Shown here piece after piece: positions 10,876-21,994 of a DNA stretch of 64,000 bases (position 1 is its first letter; each line of letters opens with the position of its first letter). The stretch is from Orobanche coerulescens (lineage: Eukaryota; Streptophyta; Magnoliopsida; Lamiales; Orobanchaceae), in the NCBI GenBank assembly GCA_033398695.1, contig CM065802.1, positions 79,222,096 to 79,286,095 of the forward strand, written 5' to 3'. The notes under the pieces were generated by a model. It was not told the DNA's origin and searched no databases. It worked only from the letters and a program-made list of their open reading frames with translations. The position numbers and the translations under genes are program-made.

Positions 10876-13438
10876 TGTAATGCCCCAAACTCGGCGAATA
10901 TTACAGTGTCGTGGACCCCCGATTGGGACCCACCAGGCGAGTGAAAATGAATGAAATACACAGGGTAAATGTAGTACCGAACCACATTACATCATTAATT
11001 ACTCCTATGAGGAGTTTTCATACAACACACCCAAGGAAATGACCGAATACAAGTATATTTTATATGGAGATAAAATATACAACACTGAATGAACTCAAAA
11101 TCCAAACGGAAATCTGCAGCGGAAATAAAATAAGGAAACACGGTGAATGAAAGGATTGGGGCCCCCTACTAGTATCACTGGGAATCCTCGCCGTCAACGT
11201 TCTCTTCCCGTGCCTTAGCCTTGCCGTGACCTTAAAAACAAAATCCCCCAACGGGGTCAGTTACACAGAACAATAATCCTCAAGAGTTGAATAAACACAA
11301 TCATATATGCTGTATAAACCACAAGTTCGATCAAAAACCTCAAACCGTGGAACACATGCGATCAAAAGTGAATCGGTCAGATTATAACCCAAATAATGTT
11401 GAAAACATACGCAATCAAACATGATGTATGAATCAACTAATGGTACGGCTCAAAGGGCGGTGCCACACTACGCCCGGGATGGAAATGTCTCCGTGCACAA
11501 GCCACCATCGAGTATCGATCGAATACACGTGTGGTCTTGTACCTAATCAGTCTCACGAAGTGATCTTCTCGTGTGCACAGTCCAATGTGAGGCCAACATC
11601 CAACACACGACTTAATATGTGCCCGACATGAAAATCCTACACATACCAACCGGCACGCCAGTATGACCAGGAATGCCACGAGATAACAAAAATGACATCG
11701 AAATCAATAATGACTCACCGAGATGAAATGATAGTGAAATGAATGATAGCTCAATGAAAAGATTGGAACCGTCGTTCCTCGTGACTGAACTGATTAATTG
11801 ACAATGACAAGTCTCGATACGGTTAATACAATATGAATGAGTTATGATTATTAATGAACAACAACGAAAGGAATGAATATCACTTTAACTGAGTAAGAAT
11901 TAACTTACCTTAACACCGGTGATGATACGATCTCTCTCGAACAATGTCCTAAGGAAACTACCGGTCGCTCGAACAACCTTGAATAACACAATTACCAAAA
12001 ATGCTCAATATACGAATCAAACACGGTTATAACCGACTCAAACGTCGATACAACAATATCCAAACTCATAGAGGTATTCTAACGAACACTAGCAAACACA
12101 CATCCCTCGATAATATCCAATTCTCGAATATATCAAAACAAACTCCAGAATGAGTATTTCAAACCAACAAAACAACTTTATTGATATCAATAATCCCATA
12201 GGAATCCACAATTCGAGTTAATGACAACATCTAATCGCAAACCCCCCAAAAATATCAAAGTCAACTCTAAAGTGTTCTTGAATCGACCCCAATATTCATG
12301 AAATCCAAAATATATGACCATAAATACATAGGAACACATTTATCCAAGTTAGATGATCCATATCTAGCATATTCCAACAACAATCCAAGCTTACACAAAG
12401 AAATCGGAAGGAAAAACCCAAAATCCAAAATTCTAGATCCAAGAAGCTTATTACCTTGATTTGATGTGATGGGGATGATGAAATGATGATTAATCAGAAT
12501 GATAAGCTTGAAGATGATGATTGATGATTACACGCCGAAGAACACTCTCCAAATCGCCCGGAAACGCCCAAAACTGCCGAAGAAGCGAAGAGAAATGATG
12601 AATAACGTAAAAGGATTGTACTGTCCTATATATAGAAAACCCCAGTTAGCGTGCGCTAGCTCCTGTGCGTAGCGTGCGCTAACGGGTGTACTGGGTAGTC
12701 CAAGACCTCTGCGCACCAGCAGTGCGTGCGCTACCTAACTTTTGTAGCGTGCGTTACAACCATTTAATTATCGTGCGTTAACACCAATGGTTAGCGTGCG
12801 CTAACGAATTATTGATGCCCAGTATTGGAGTCCAGAACCTAATGTTCTCTGATCCGCTCTCGGTAGCATACACTACATTCAACATTTTGCGTGCGCTACA
12901 ACACCGTTTGCGTACGCTAAAAACCACTCATAGCGTGCGCTATGAATTAATCCAATTCAGTCCAGTACCAACTGGACTCTGCCTGTCCGACCTTAGCGCG
13001 CGCTACACCAAATATTAGCGTGCGCTACTACAAACCACTAGCGAGCGCTACTTACCATTCGTAGCGTGCGCTACTTATAACTCACCTGCAGTCCAGTGCC
13101 TTCTGGACTGCAGCCAGGACAATATTAGCGTGCGCTAATGCTGAGTGGTAGCGTGAACTACCTGTACTCAATTAGCGCGGGCTAAAGAGAGTACGTAGCG
13201 TGCGCTACTCCTCACATACAGCCCACAATGAAGATGACAATGATGATACGCTTGGCCCGACTATCCAACCGGGTTGAATGATGAATAAAACTGATACGCG
13301 ATACCAATATACCCCGCACGGTGAATACAATGAATGAAATGAATGATGAATGATCATTAATGAGTGAAAATTACTGAGTGACAATTACTGAATGATGAAT
13401 ACTGAATGATAATGACTGAATTACAACCGGGTATTACA
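10876..13438 (-). repeat. Tek1 3' LTR
   Basis: 2.56 kb, starts tgtaatgcccc and ends gtattaca on the plus strand. TATA at 12627-12634 (minus-strand TATATATA). U3 (12646-13208) is a dense array of TAGCGTGCGCTA-like palindromes. Collinear with 18203-20759, with many transitions. Confidence 0.93.
12646..13208 (-). repeat. Tek1 3' LTR palindrome array in U3
   Basis: Roughly 18-20 copies of a 12-bp quasi-palindrome TAGCG(TG/CG)CGCTA at irregular 15-60 bp spacing. They are interspersed with larger inverted repeats built on GTCCAG...CTGGAC (for example around 12955-12975 and 13090-13112). The array starts about 12 bp upstream of the TATA box in transcription direction. Confidence 0.9.
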
Positions 13439-13440
13439 TA

Positions 13441-13456
13441 CTCCCCCCCTTAAAAG
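13441..13456 (-). other. Tek1 polypurine tract
   Basis: Minus strand reads CTTTTAAGGGGGGGAG next to the 3' LTR. Confidence 0.85.
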
Positions 13457-13472
13457 AGTTTCATCCCCGAAA

Positions 13473-15137
13473 CTAAGGGTCAAATAACTCGGTATAACTC
13501 TCCCGCATACTGTCTTCGGTTTCCCAAGTAGCCTCTTCGACTCCGTGTCTAGACCACTGAATTTTAACCATAGGAATCGCCTTATTCCTCAACTGTTTTA
13601 TTCGCCGCTCTAAGACTCGTATGGGACGCTCCTCATACGAATGATCATCTGCGATCTCGATTTCGTCGAACTGAACTATGTGACTCGGGTCGGCAAAATA
13701 CTTCCGTAGCTGAGAGACATGAAACACATTATGAATTCGGCTCAATGCCGGAGGTAAGGCCAATCGATAAGCTAGCTCGCCTACTCGTTCCAAAATCTCA
13801 AACGGTCCAATAAATCTTGGACTCAACTTTCCCCGCTTCCCGAAATGGAAGATACCTCGACTCGGGGATACCTTGACCAACACGTGGTCACCTGACTCGA
13901 ACTCTAATGGTCGGCGACGATGATCTGCATATGATTTATGTCGACTCTGAGCGGTCAACAAACGACTCCTGATCAAATATACCTTCTCACAGACAGCTAT
14001 AAGCATATCGGGCTCGGTGCCGATTGATTCTGATAAGTCATCCCAACACAAAGGAGATCGACAACGACGACCGTACAAGGCATCGTAAGGTTCCATCTTA
14101 ATCGAAGCATGCCAACTATTATTGTACGTGAACTAGATCAACGGTAGTTGGGCTTCCCAATCATCTTTCCAATCGAGAACACATGCCCTCAACCTGTTCT
14201 CCAAAGTCTGAATAGTCCTCTCCGATTATCCATCGGACTAAGGATGAAAAGTTGTACTGAGATTAAGCTGAGTTCCCATAGCACTATGAACTGATTTCCA
14301 AAAATGAGACACGAATCGTCTGTCACGATCGGGAACGATACTTTTAGGGGTACCGTGCAATCTCACTATCTCTTTGATGAACAACTGGGCAAGTCTCTCG
14401 GGACCTTTCGTATCCTTAATCTCAAGGAAATGAGCTGATTTAGCTAGGTGGTCCACAATTACCCAGATTATATTCATGCCACGACGACTCGTCGGCAAAT
14501 TCGTGATGAAGTCCATTGAAATATCTTCCCACTTCCATTCTGGAATAGGGAGAGGTTTCAGCATACCCGTCGGTCGCTGATGTTCTATCTTGACTTGCTG
14601 ACAGGTCAAACATCTCGAAACAAATTCCGCGACTTCCCGCTTCATATTACTCCACCAGTAATTTTGTTTCAAGCCTTTATACATCTTGCTAGACCCCGGA
14701 TGAACGGAATAAGGGGTAGCATGAGCTTCTCTCAAAATCGAGTTTTTCAACTCGTCATTCGCCGGTACGCACAACCGATTCTTAAAACGCAAAAGTCCAT
14801 CCTCGTGGACCACAAACCCGGGGGCTTTCCCCTGAGTCACATCCTCTAGAATGCGTAACAGAAATGGGTCTGAACCCTGATTCACCCTGATCGCCTCCTC
14901 AAGTGGCGATGAAATCTCCAACGTACAAAGTTGCCTTTGTACTCGCTGTAACCAGACCTCGATCTTGTTTCTCATAATTTCCTGCTGAAGTTCCTTCTGA
15001 ACTGATAATCGAGCAAGCATCTGCTCCTGAACGTACTTACGACTCAAGGCGTCAGCGACAATGTTCGCCTTGCCTGGGTGGTAAAGTATCTCGATATCAT
15101 AATCTTTGATTAGTTCCAACCACCGTATCTGCCGCAT
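13473..15137 (-). pseudogene. Tek1 integrase with C-terminal chromodomain
   Basis: Integrase inserts element cDNA into the genome; the chromodomain tail targets it to modified chromatin in chromoviruses. ORF 15137-14238 begins with the end of RNase H ([16 protein letters not shown]). It then has the zinc-binding HHCC region (an H pair, then CLTCQQVK), and the catalytic core with DFITNLP and the second Asp in VPDRDRRF. Two nonsense codons break the SDGQSERT-type segment just before 14238. ORF 14096-13473 holds the C-terminal domain (ALYGRRCRSP, then LSPRFIGPFEIL and HNVFHVSQLRKY) and ends in a chromodomain-like segment (KIQWSRHGVEEATWE). Apart from the central break it is well preserved. Confidence 0.88.
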
Positions 15138-16177
15138 ATTTAACTCCTTCAGAGTAAATATATACTTTAAACTCTTATGATCGGCGAATATCTAACAGGT
15201 AACGCCATAAAGATAATGACGCCAACTCTTCAATGCGAACACCACGGCTGCTAGCTCCAGGTCGTCGGTCGGATAATTAACCTCGTAAGGTCTCAATTGT
15301 CCTGAAGCATAAGTAATAACTTTCCCGTTATGCATGAGTACATATCCGAGAACCTGTCCGGACGCATCACTATAAATCACAAATCCTTCCATCCCTTACG
15401 GTAAAGAAAGGACAGCTGTTGAAATTAACCGGCTCTTGAGTTCCTCAAAACTCCACTGACACGCGTCGGACCACGTGTATTTCTTATCCTTTCGAAAAAG
15501 GTTTGCCAATGGTTGAGTGATTTTTGAAAATCCTTCCACAAATCGCCGATAATAACCGGCTAATCCGAGAAAGCTTCGGATTTCTTAGCATTCTTCGGAG
15601 GTAACCAATCTCGGATAGCCTCCGTATTTTCAGGGGCGACATGAACTCCGTCTGATGAAATTACATGCCCGAGAAACGTCACTTCGGACATCCAGAACTC
15701 ACATTTGGAAAACTTCCCATAAAGTTGCTCTCGTCTCAACACGTCGAGCACCTGATGAAGGTGAAACTCGTGCCCCTCCCGGTCACGAGAATAATTTAAA
15801 ATGTCATCAATAAAGACAACTACGAACTGATCTAAAAAGTCGATGAAAACCCAATTCATTAACTCCATGAATACCGCAGGTGCATTAGTAAACTCAAACG
15901 GCATTACCACGAACTCATAATGGCCATAGCGTGTTTGGAATGCCATCCTTGCGATATCCGACTCTCGAATTCGCAACTGATGATGTCCAGATCTTAAGTC
16001 GATCTTGCAAAGTACTGAAGCTCCCTGAAGTTGATCCAAAGATCATCAATACGGGGTAGAGGATACTTATTCTTGATCGTCACCCGGTTCAATTTCCGGT
16101 AATCAATACACAAGCGGAACGAACCATCCTTTTCCTTTGACAAACAACACTGGTGCTCCCCACGGGGACGCACTCGG
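15138..16177 (-). pseudogene. Tek1 reverse transcriptase and RNase H
   Basis: RT copies element RNA into DNA. ORF 16039-15560 has [11 protein letters not shown], the palm motif with the catalytic pair in [10 protein letters not shown], and [12 protein letters not shown]. Frame breaks precede it (near 16040-16180), where the primer-grip region matching Tek2 is shifted, and follow it near 15560. RNase H continues at 15392-15192 with [16 protein letters not shown] (first acidic residue present) and [18 protein letters not shown], then shifts into the ORF that starts at 15137. The YSDAS and FIDD residues are intact, but the reading frame is broken in at least three places. Confidence 0.85.
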
Positions 16178-16990
16178 TCAGATATAACCCTTCTCGGTTA
16201 AATCCTCTAATTGATTCTTCAATTCCTGCATTTCGGTCGGGGCCATCCAGTACGGTGCCTTCGATAATGGGGACATGCTAGGCTCCAACTCTATCGTGAA
16301 TTCCATATCCCTCGGTGGAGGTAAAACAGGTAGCTCATCTGGGAGTACATCGTCAAGCGATAACAATGATACCACGAATGGTTGAACACCTCGATTGCCT
16401 TAGAATGGTCAATCTATGACAATGACATAAGGAATGATGGAACATCTCGATTGCCTTAGAATGGTCAATAGATGACAATTATATAATGAATGATTGAATC
16501 TCTCGATTGCCTAAGAACGGTCAATCGATGACAATGATATAATGAATGATTGAATATCTCGATTGCCTAAGAACGGCCAATCAATGACAATGATATAATG
16601 AATGATTGAACAACTCTGATTGAGTAATTTTACGGCTTCCATCATATTAATGATTCTTCTGGAACAACGGGGATTACCTCCCTGAAGTACACACTCGAGT
16701 CCAACGACGGAAATGATAGTGACCATATGTTTACGAACATTGAGGATGGTATCATGACGATCCATCCCACTAATACTCAATATTACATCGTCCTTAAGTA
16801 AAACCACCACGATTTGGTCCACCAACCAATCGCGGTCATTTAAGCTTAATCCAGTCAGTTCTTAACCTCATGATTTTCGAACATTCTTCTACCGCCAGGT
16901 AGACCAATGATATAAGGCCCACAATTAATAGGACTATCCAAGTGAGGTCTATTCAAATATGATTCGGAAATGAATGAATGCGGTGCACTA
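16178..16990 (-). pseudogene. Tek1 protease and rearranged protease-RT linker
   Basis: The retropepsin motif reads FDTSAPHSFIS (about 16965-17000), whereas Tek2 has FDTGASHSFIS. The catalytic-loop Gly is therefore Ser and cleavage activity is unlikely. The segment 16511-16825 retains degraded protease strands (VDQIVVVLLKDDVIL). The linker toward RT has been overrun by a 56-bp tandem repeat (16385-16615). RT homology resumes at 16375-16178 with LPVLPPPRDMEFTIEL and AQ-to-AP type APYWMAPTEM. Confidence 0.75.
16385..16615. repeat. 56-bp tandem repeat, four copies
   Basis: The word cgattgcct recurs at 16392, 16448, 16504 and 16560 (constant 56-bp period), each followed by a-a-g/t-a-a-c/t-gg-tcaat and an aatgaatgattgaa-type segment. 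A partial fifth unit occurs at 16616. It is absent at the equivalent place in Tek2 (about 27350-27430). Confidence 0.92.
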
Positions 16991-17765
16991 GTATCAAAAG
17001 GGGTAAACACAGGTTGAGATAAAATTACGAGTATACTTGAGGTCATTCGGGCCACCGGATCGTGGGTCCTCTTCATCGCGTGAATTCGGGATTTGCCGGC
17101 CCCCGAACCGGACGCTCCCGTCTGATACATATGAGCTTCGCCTTTGTTAGCTCCTGTCGTTTTAAACGACGTGGACTGAGTGGCCTTATTCGGAACCGCA
17201 GACTTGTTTGGGGCCTGAGATGTCGCCGGAGTGGGTTTGGAGTCCCTTCGGCAAAAACGGGCCCTATGCCCCGCAATTCCACAGTTATGGCATGTGACAG
17301 TTTGCCTCGGACACTTAGCACTGAAATGACCCTGTTCTTCACAGTTGAAACAGGTGATGGCCGAACTGGCCGTTCGGGACTGAGATCCCATAGGATTAGG
17401 CGCCGTAGGAGGTTGCTCAAAAACGTTAGGTCTCGTACGAGGCTTCTTGAAGGTTGACTGACCGCCTTCGGACTGATTACGCTTCGTTGATTTCTTGCTA
17501 CTAGATGAAGGTTGTTGCTCATCAATTTCCTTAGCAGCAGGCTTATACGTGAGAGTCCTCTCGATTAATTCGGCCAGAGTGGCGCAATGATGATTAAGCA
17601 ATTGCATATGGGTCATCATGACCTGCATAAAAGTGAGTGGGTCAACCCAAACACTTCTGATCGAGAGGAGTCCTGGGTACGGTTTCCCGATAGTGGGCGA
17701 TTATTCCCCGGGTTTCGGCCCGCACCGCGGCCTCTCCCCGTGCATCCCTTGATAGCTCTCTCCAT
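16991..17765 (-). pseudogene. Tek1 gag with capsid deletion, two zinc knuckles
   Basis: The C-terminal nucleocapsid part is intact: two CCHC knuckles, CFNCEEQGHFSAKC and CHNCGIAGHRARFC (about 17250-17355), preceded by a basic/Ser-rich stretch. The N-terminus (Met at 17765) resembles Tek2 (GRGRGAGRNPG) but lacks about 90 bp and is out of frame with what follows. Just downstream, the segment MQVMMTHMQ joins directly to LLNHHCATLAELIE. In Tek2 these two are separated by roughly 530 bp encoding the capsid core, so that core is missing. The junction keeps the frame. Confidence 0.85.
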
Positions 17766-18186
17766 ACTGAAGTAGGAAGGTCGCATGATAATCATAGATC
17801 TCGTATGAGTACCACATTATGATTTAAGTCATGAAATGATGAAAATGAGCATACGCGCTCTAACACAGTGATTACATTAATGATTTACTGAGGTGACATG
17901 ATTATCTGATGAAATTCTTGAAATGATTATTTTGAACAAGTTAACAAGATTAATGATATGATCTTCAAGATCAACAACTGAGTGATGAAATGAATTGAGT
18001 GATTAATGAGTTAACATGATCAACATGATTAAAATGAAAATGATAAATGAGGAAATCTTAGTGTTCTTTGGTCTGAATGGATCGGCTCTTGCACAGGTCA
18101 CACGTGACGCGAAAATCCAATGATACTAGTCTGATGAACGATGATTTCAAATGAGACATGACTCGGAAGGTAGTATTCAAAACCAC
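17766..18186 (-). other. Tek1 gag leader, no gene seen
   Basis: AT-rich 5' untranslated region between the PBS and gag, rich in gatgaatgat-type words. The equivalent Tek2 stretch is 29155-29620. No ORF or RNA gene supported. Confidence 0.7.
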
Positions 18187-18198
18187 GCTCCGATACCA
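18187..18198 (-). other. Tek1 primer-binding site (initiator tRNA-Met type)
   Basis: Minus strand reads TGGTATCGGAGC, one base from the common plant PBS TGGTATCAGAGC that pairs with initiator tRNA-Met. It lies 4 bp inside the 5' LTR. Confidence 0.88.
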
Positions 18199-19950
18199 AC
18201 TATGTAACACCCCAAACTAGGCGGATATTACAGTGCCGTGAACCCCCGACTGGGACCCACCAGGCGAGTGAAAATGAATGAAATACACAGGGTAAATGTA
18301 GTACCGAACCACATTACATCATTAATTACTCCGATGAGGAGTTTTCATACAACACACCCAAGGAAATGACCGAATACAAGTATATTTATTATGGAGATAA
18401 AATATACAACACTGAATGAACTCAAAATCCAAACGGAAATCTGCAGCGGAAATAAAATAAGGAAACACGGTGAATGAAAGGATTGGGGCCCCCTACTAGT
18501 ATCACTGGGACTCCTCGCCATCAACGTTCTCTTCCCGTGCCTTAGCCTTGCCGTGACCTGAAAAACAAAATCCCCCAATGGGGTCAGTTACACAGAACAA
18601 CAATCCTCAAGAGTTGAATAAACACAATCATATATGCTGTATAAACCACAAGTTTGATCAAAAACCCAAACCATCGAACACATGCGATCAAAGTGAATCT
18701 GTCAGATTATAACCCAAATCCTGTTGAAAACATACGCAATCAAACATGCTGTATGAATCAACTAATGGTACGGCTCAAAGGGTGGCGCCACACTACGCCC
18801 GGGATGGAAATGTGTCCGTGCTCAAGCCACCATCGAGTATCGATCGAATACACGTGTGGTCTTATACCTAATCAGTCCCACGAAGTGATCTTCTCATGTG
18901 CACAGTCCAATGTGAGGCCAAAAACCAACACACGACCTAATATGTGCCCGACATGAAAATCCTACACATACCAACCGGCACGCCAGTATGACCCGGAATT
19001 CCACGAGATAACAAAAGTGACATCGAAATCAATAATGACTCACCGAGATGAAATGATAGTGAAATGAATGATAGCTCAATGAAAAGATTGGAACCGTCGT
19101 TCCTTGTGACTAAAGTGATTAATTGACAATAACAAGTCTCGATACGGTTAATACAATATGAATGAGTTATGATTATGAATGAACAACAACGAAAGGAATG
19201 AATATCCCTTTAACTGAGTAAGAATTAACTTACCTTAACACCGGTGATGATACGATCTCTCTCGAACAACGTCCTAAGGAAACTACCGGTCGCTCGAACA
19301 ACCTTGAATAACACAATTACCAAAAATGCTCAATATACGAATCAAACACGATTATAACTGACTCAAACGTCGATACAACAATATCCAAACTCATAGAGGT
19401 ATTCTAACGAACACTAGCAAACACACATCCCTCGATAATATCCAATTCTCGAATATATCAAAACCAACTCCAGAATGAGTATTTCAAACCAACAAAACAA
19501 CTTCAATGATATCAATAATGCCATAGGAATCCACAATTCGAGTTAATGACAACATCTAATCGCAAACCCCCAAAAATATCAAAGTCAACTCTAAAGTGTT
19601 CTTGAATCGACCCCAATATTCATGAAATCCAAAATATACGACGATAAATCCGTAGGAATACATTTATCCAAGGTAGATAATCCATATCTAGCATATTCCA
19701 ACAACAATCCAAGCTTACATGAAGAAATTGGAAGGAAAAACCCAAAATCCGAAATTCTAGATCCAAGAAGCTTATTACCTTGATTTGATGTGATGGGGAA
19801 GATGAAATGATGATTAATCCGAATGATAAGCTTGAAGATGATGATTGATGATTACACGCCGAAGAACACTCTCCAAATCGCCCGGAAACGCCCAAAACCG
19901 CCGAAGAAGCGAAGAGAAATCATGAATAACGTTAAAGGACTGTACTGTCC

Positions 19951-19958
19951 TATATATA
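19951..19958 (-). promoter_or_regulatory. Tek1 5' LTR TATA box
   Basis: TATATATA on the minus strand, about 12 bp from the edge of the palindrome array. The same site is in the other LTR at 12627-12634. Confidence 0.6.
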
Positions 19959-19969
19959 GAAAATCCCAG

Positions 19970-20529
19970 TTAGCGTGCGCTAGCTCCTGTGCGTAGCGTG
20001 CGCTAACGGGTGTGTCTTGTAGTCCGGTATCCTGCATTATGATGGCGTGCGCTACGTACCTTTTGTAGCGTGCGCTACAAATATTTAATTAGCGTGCGTT
20101 AACACCAATGGTTAGCGTGCGCCAACGAATTATTGATGCTCAGTACTGGAGTCCAGAACCTACTGTTCTCTGATTCGCTCTCGGTAGCGTACGCTACATT
20201 CAACATTTTGCGTGTGCTACAACACCGTTTGCGTACGCTAAAAACCACTCATAGCGTGCGCTATGAATTAATCCAATTCAGTCCAGTACCAACAGGACTC
20301 TGCCTGTCCGACCTTAGCGCGCGCTACACCAAATATTAGCGTGCGCTACTACAAACCACTAGCGCGCGATACTTACCATTCGTAGCGTGCGCTACTTATA
20401 ACTCACCTGCAGTCCAGTGCCTTCTGGACTGCACCCAGGACAACATTAGCGTGCTCTAATGCTGAGTGGTAGCGTGCGCTACCTGTACTCAATTAGCGCG
20501 CGCTAAAGAGAGTACATAGCGTGCGCTAC
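19970..20529 (-). repeat. Tek1 5' LTR palindrome array in U3
   Basis: Same TAGCGTGCGCTA-like array as in the 3' LTR, including perfect forms such as TAGCGCGCGCTA near 20314. Confidence 0.9.
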
Positions 20530-20759
20530 TCCTCACACATAGCCCACAATGAAGATGACAATGATGATACGCTCGGCCCGACTATCCAACCTGGTTGAAT
20601 GATGAATAAAACTGATACGCGTTACCAATATACCCGGCACGATGAATATAATGAATGAAATGAAGAATGAATGATCATTAATGAGTGAAAATTACTGAGT
20701 GACAACTACTGAATGATGAATACTGAATGATAATGACTGAATTACAACCGGGTATTACA

Positions 20760-21994
20760 TAAGACTTACACATTTATAATACAAAGTGAGATCAAATAAT
20801 GAGGTTCTAAATCTCATCCATTTGTCCTCAACCTTATATTATAAATCTAACACACTCCACACACCACATGACACCTTCCATTCAAGAGAGGGGGCGACCC
20901 ACTAGAATTGATGATAAAATGAGCCGAGCCATTCGGTTCGTGTACCGGACGTTCGCGTGTCTAGTCCGTAAAGTACACTTCGTTTTATCTCAAATGTATT
21001 TATACTTAATTAATTAATCTAATTAATTAATTTTATCAAATACAAAATTATAATAATATATTTCTAAGAAATAATTATTTATGAATTAAATTATTCACCC
21101 GGTAAATAGTTTCAATTCACTAGACCGCATAATTTATCAAATAAATTAAATTAGATATCCAATATTCAATATTAATGAAGAGATAATAAATACATATTTT
21201 ATCCATCAAATATCCTTGTGCGCGAATCCATAGGTCCGTCTCGGTCGGCAATGGGAGGAACCAAGGAGTACGGGTAGCACTTAGCCAGTCTAATGCTCCG
21301 TACTATAACCCAACTAAGAAAGAATGATTGGATCAATCCAAAACCATTATGTCGTGAATATCGTATATGTATAAACCCTTCAATCATATGTCCCAGTCAA
21401 GTATTAGGGTCACGGTAAAATCAAAACTTATTGTATCTTGACTCTGTGCATTTGTTAATACAAAGCGAGATAACCGAGCTCTTGTGTATCAAATACAACT
21501 ATCTCTAACTGCTTTGGCCAAAGACTTATGATCTCATTTGCTATTAACCGCATAGGACATTTACCTGCTCACTAACAGGAGAAACAATCCTATCTTGGTA
21601 TTCAGTAGAGACTGCTACTTGCCCACTAAGTTGCATTTCGAGGTTGACCCCACAACCGGTGATTAGATCGAACTACTCTAATGACTAACTTAATGTCACA
21701 AGCACATCTCCTACTGAAACCTCAAGTCAAAGGTCCACGTATACCTATCACAATCTTTCAATTCAGTCATTGACAATCCCTGAGTGATGTCCACGTGACC
21801 AAACCGAATTGTGTCGTGTTCGACTATACTAATCCTATTAACATACCTATGATATATGCTCCCACTAACCCTTAGTGAAGACAGGCACTCTACATGTCAA
21901 AGTACACGTTATACAAGTCTTGTCTAAACTAACTGCCCAGTATCGACTTGCGAACCAGTCAAGCATTCGAGTCTTAAACACTTCCATTGCCTAT
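20760..21994 (-). repeat. Cop3 3' LTR, piece 3
   Basis: 1.24 kb of copia-LTR-like DNA. The minus strand contains GTTAGTGGGAGCATATATC (near 21860) and an AT-rich tract (21000-21180). There is no ORF of note. Ends at the TSD copy cctat (21990-21994) where Tek2 is inserted. The piece joins seamlessly to 32048-32236 once Tek2 is removed. Confidence 0.7.

Larger units (their letters stand above)
10876..20759 (-). mobile_element. Tek1: Ty3/gypsy chromovirus, Tekay/Del-like
   Basis: A 9.9-kb element with paired LTRs (10876-13438, 18203-20759), an initiator-Met-type PBS and a polypurine tract, minus strand. The pol order (protease, RT, RNase H, integrase, chromodomain) defines Ty3/gypsy. LTRs above 2.4 kb plus the C-terminal chromodomain point to the Tekay/Del lineage. 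It lies in the Cop3 LTR. No TSD: the left flank is gtgtc and the right flank is taaga. Gag is internally deleted relative to Tek2, so this copy is not autonomous. Confidence 0.9.
18203..20759 (-). repeat. Tek1 5' LTR
   Basis: 2.56 kb, tgtaacacccc to gtattaca. Palindrome array in U3 at 19970-20529. The right flank starts taagacttac and returns to Cop3 LTR sequence. Confidence 0.93.

Noticed and set aside
12646..13208. CRISPR-like array of short palindromic repeats
   Set aside because: Spacing is irregular, the words diverge, the array lies in a plant LTR U3, and there are no cas genes.
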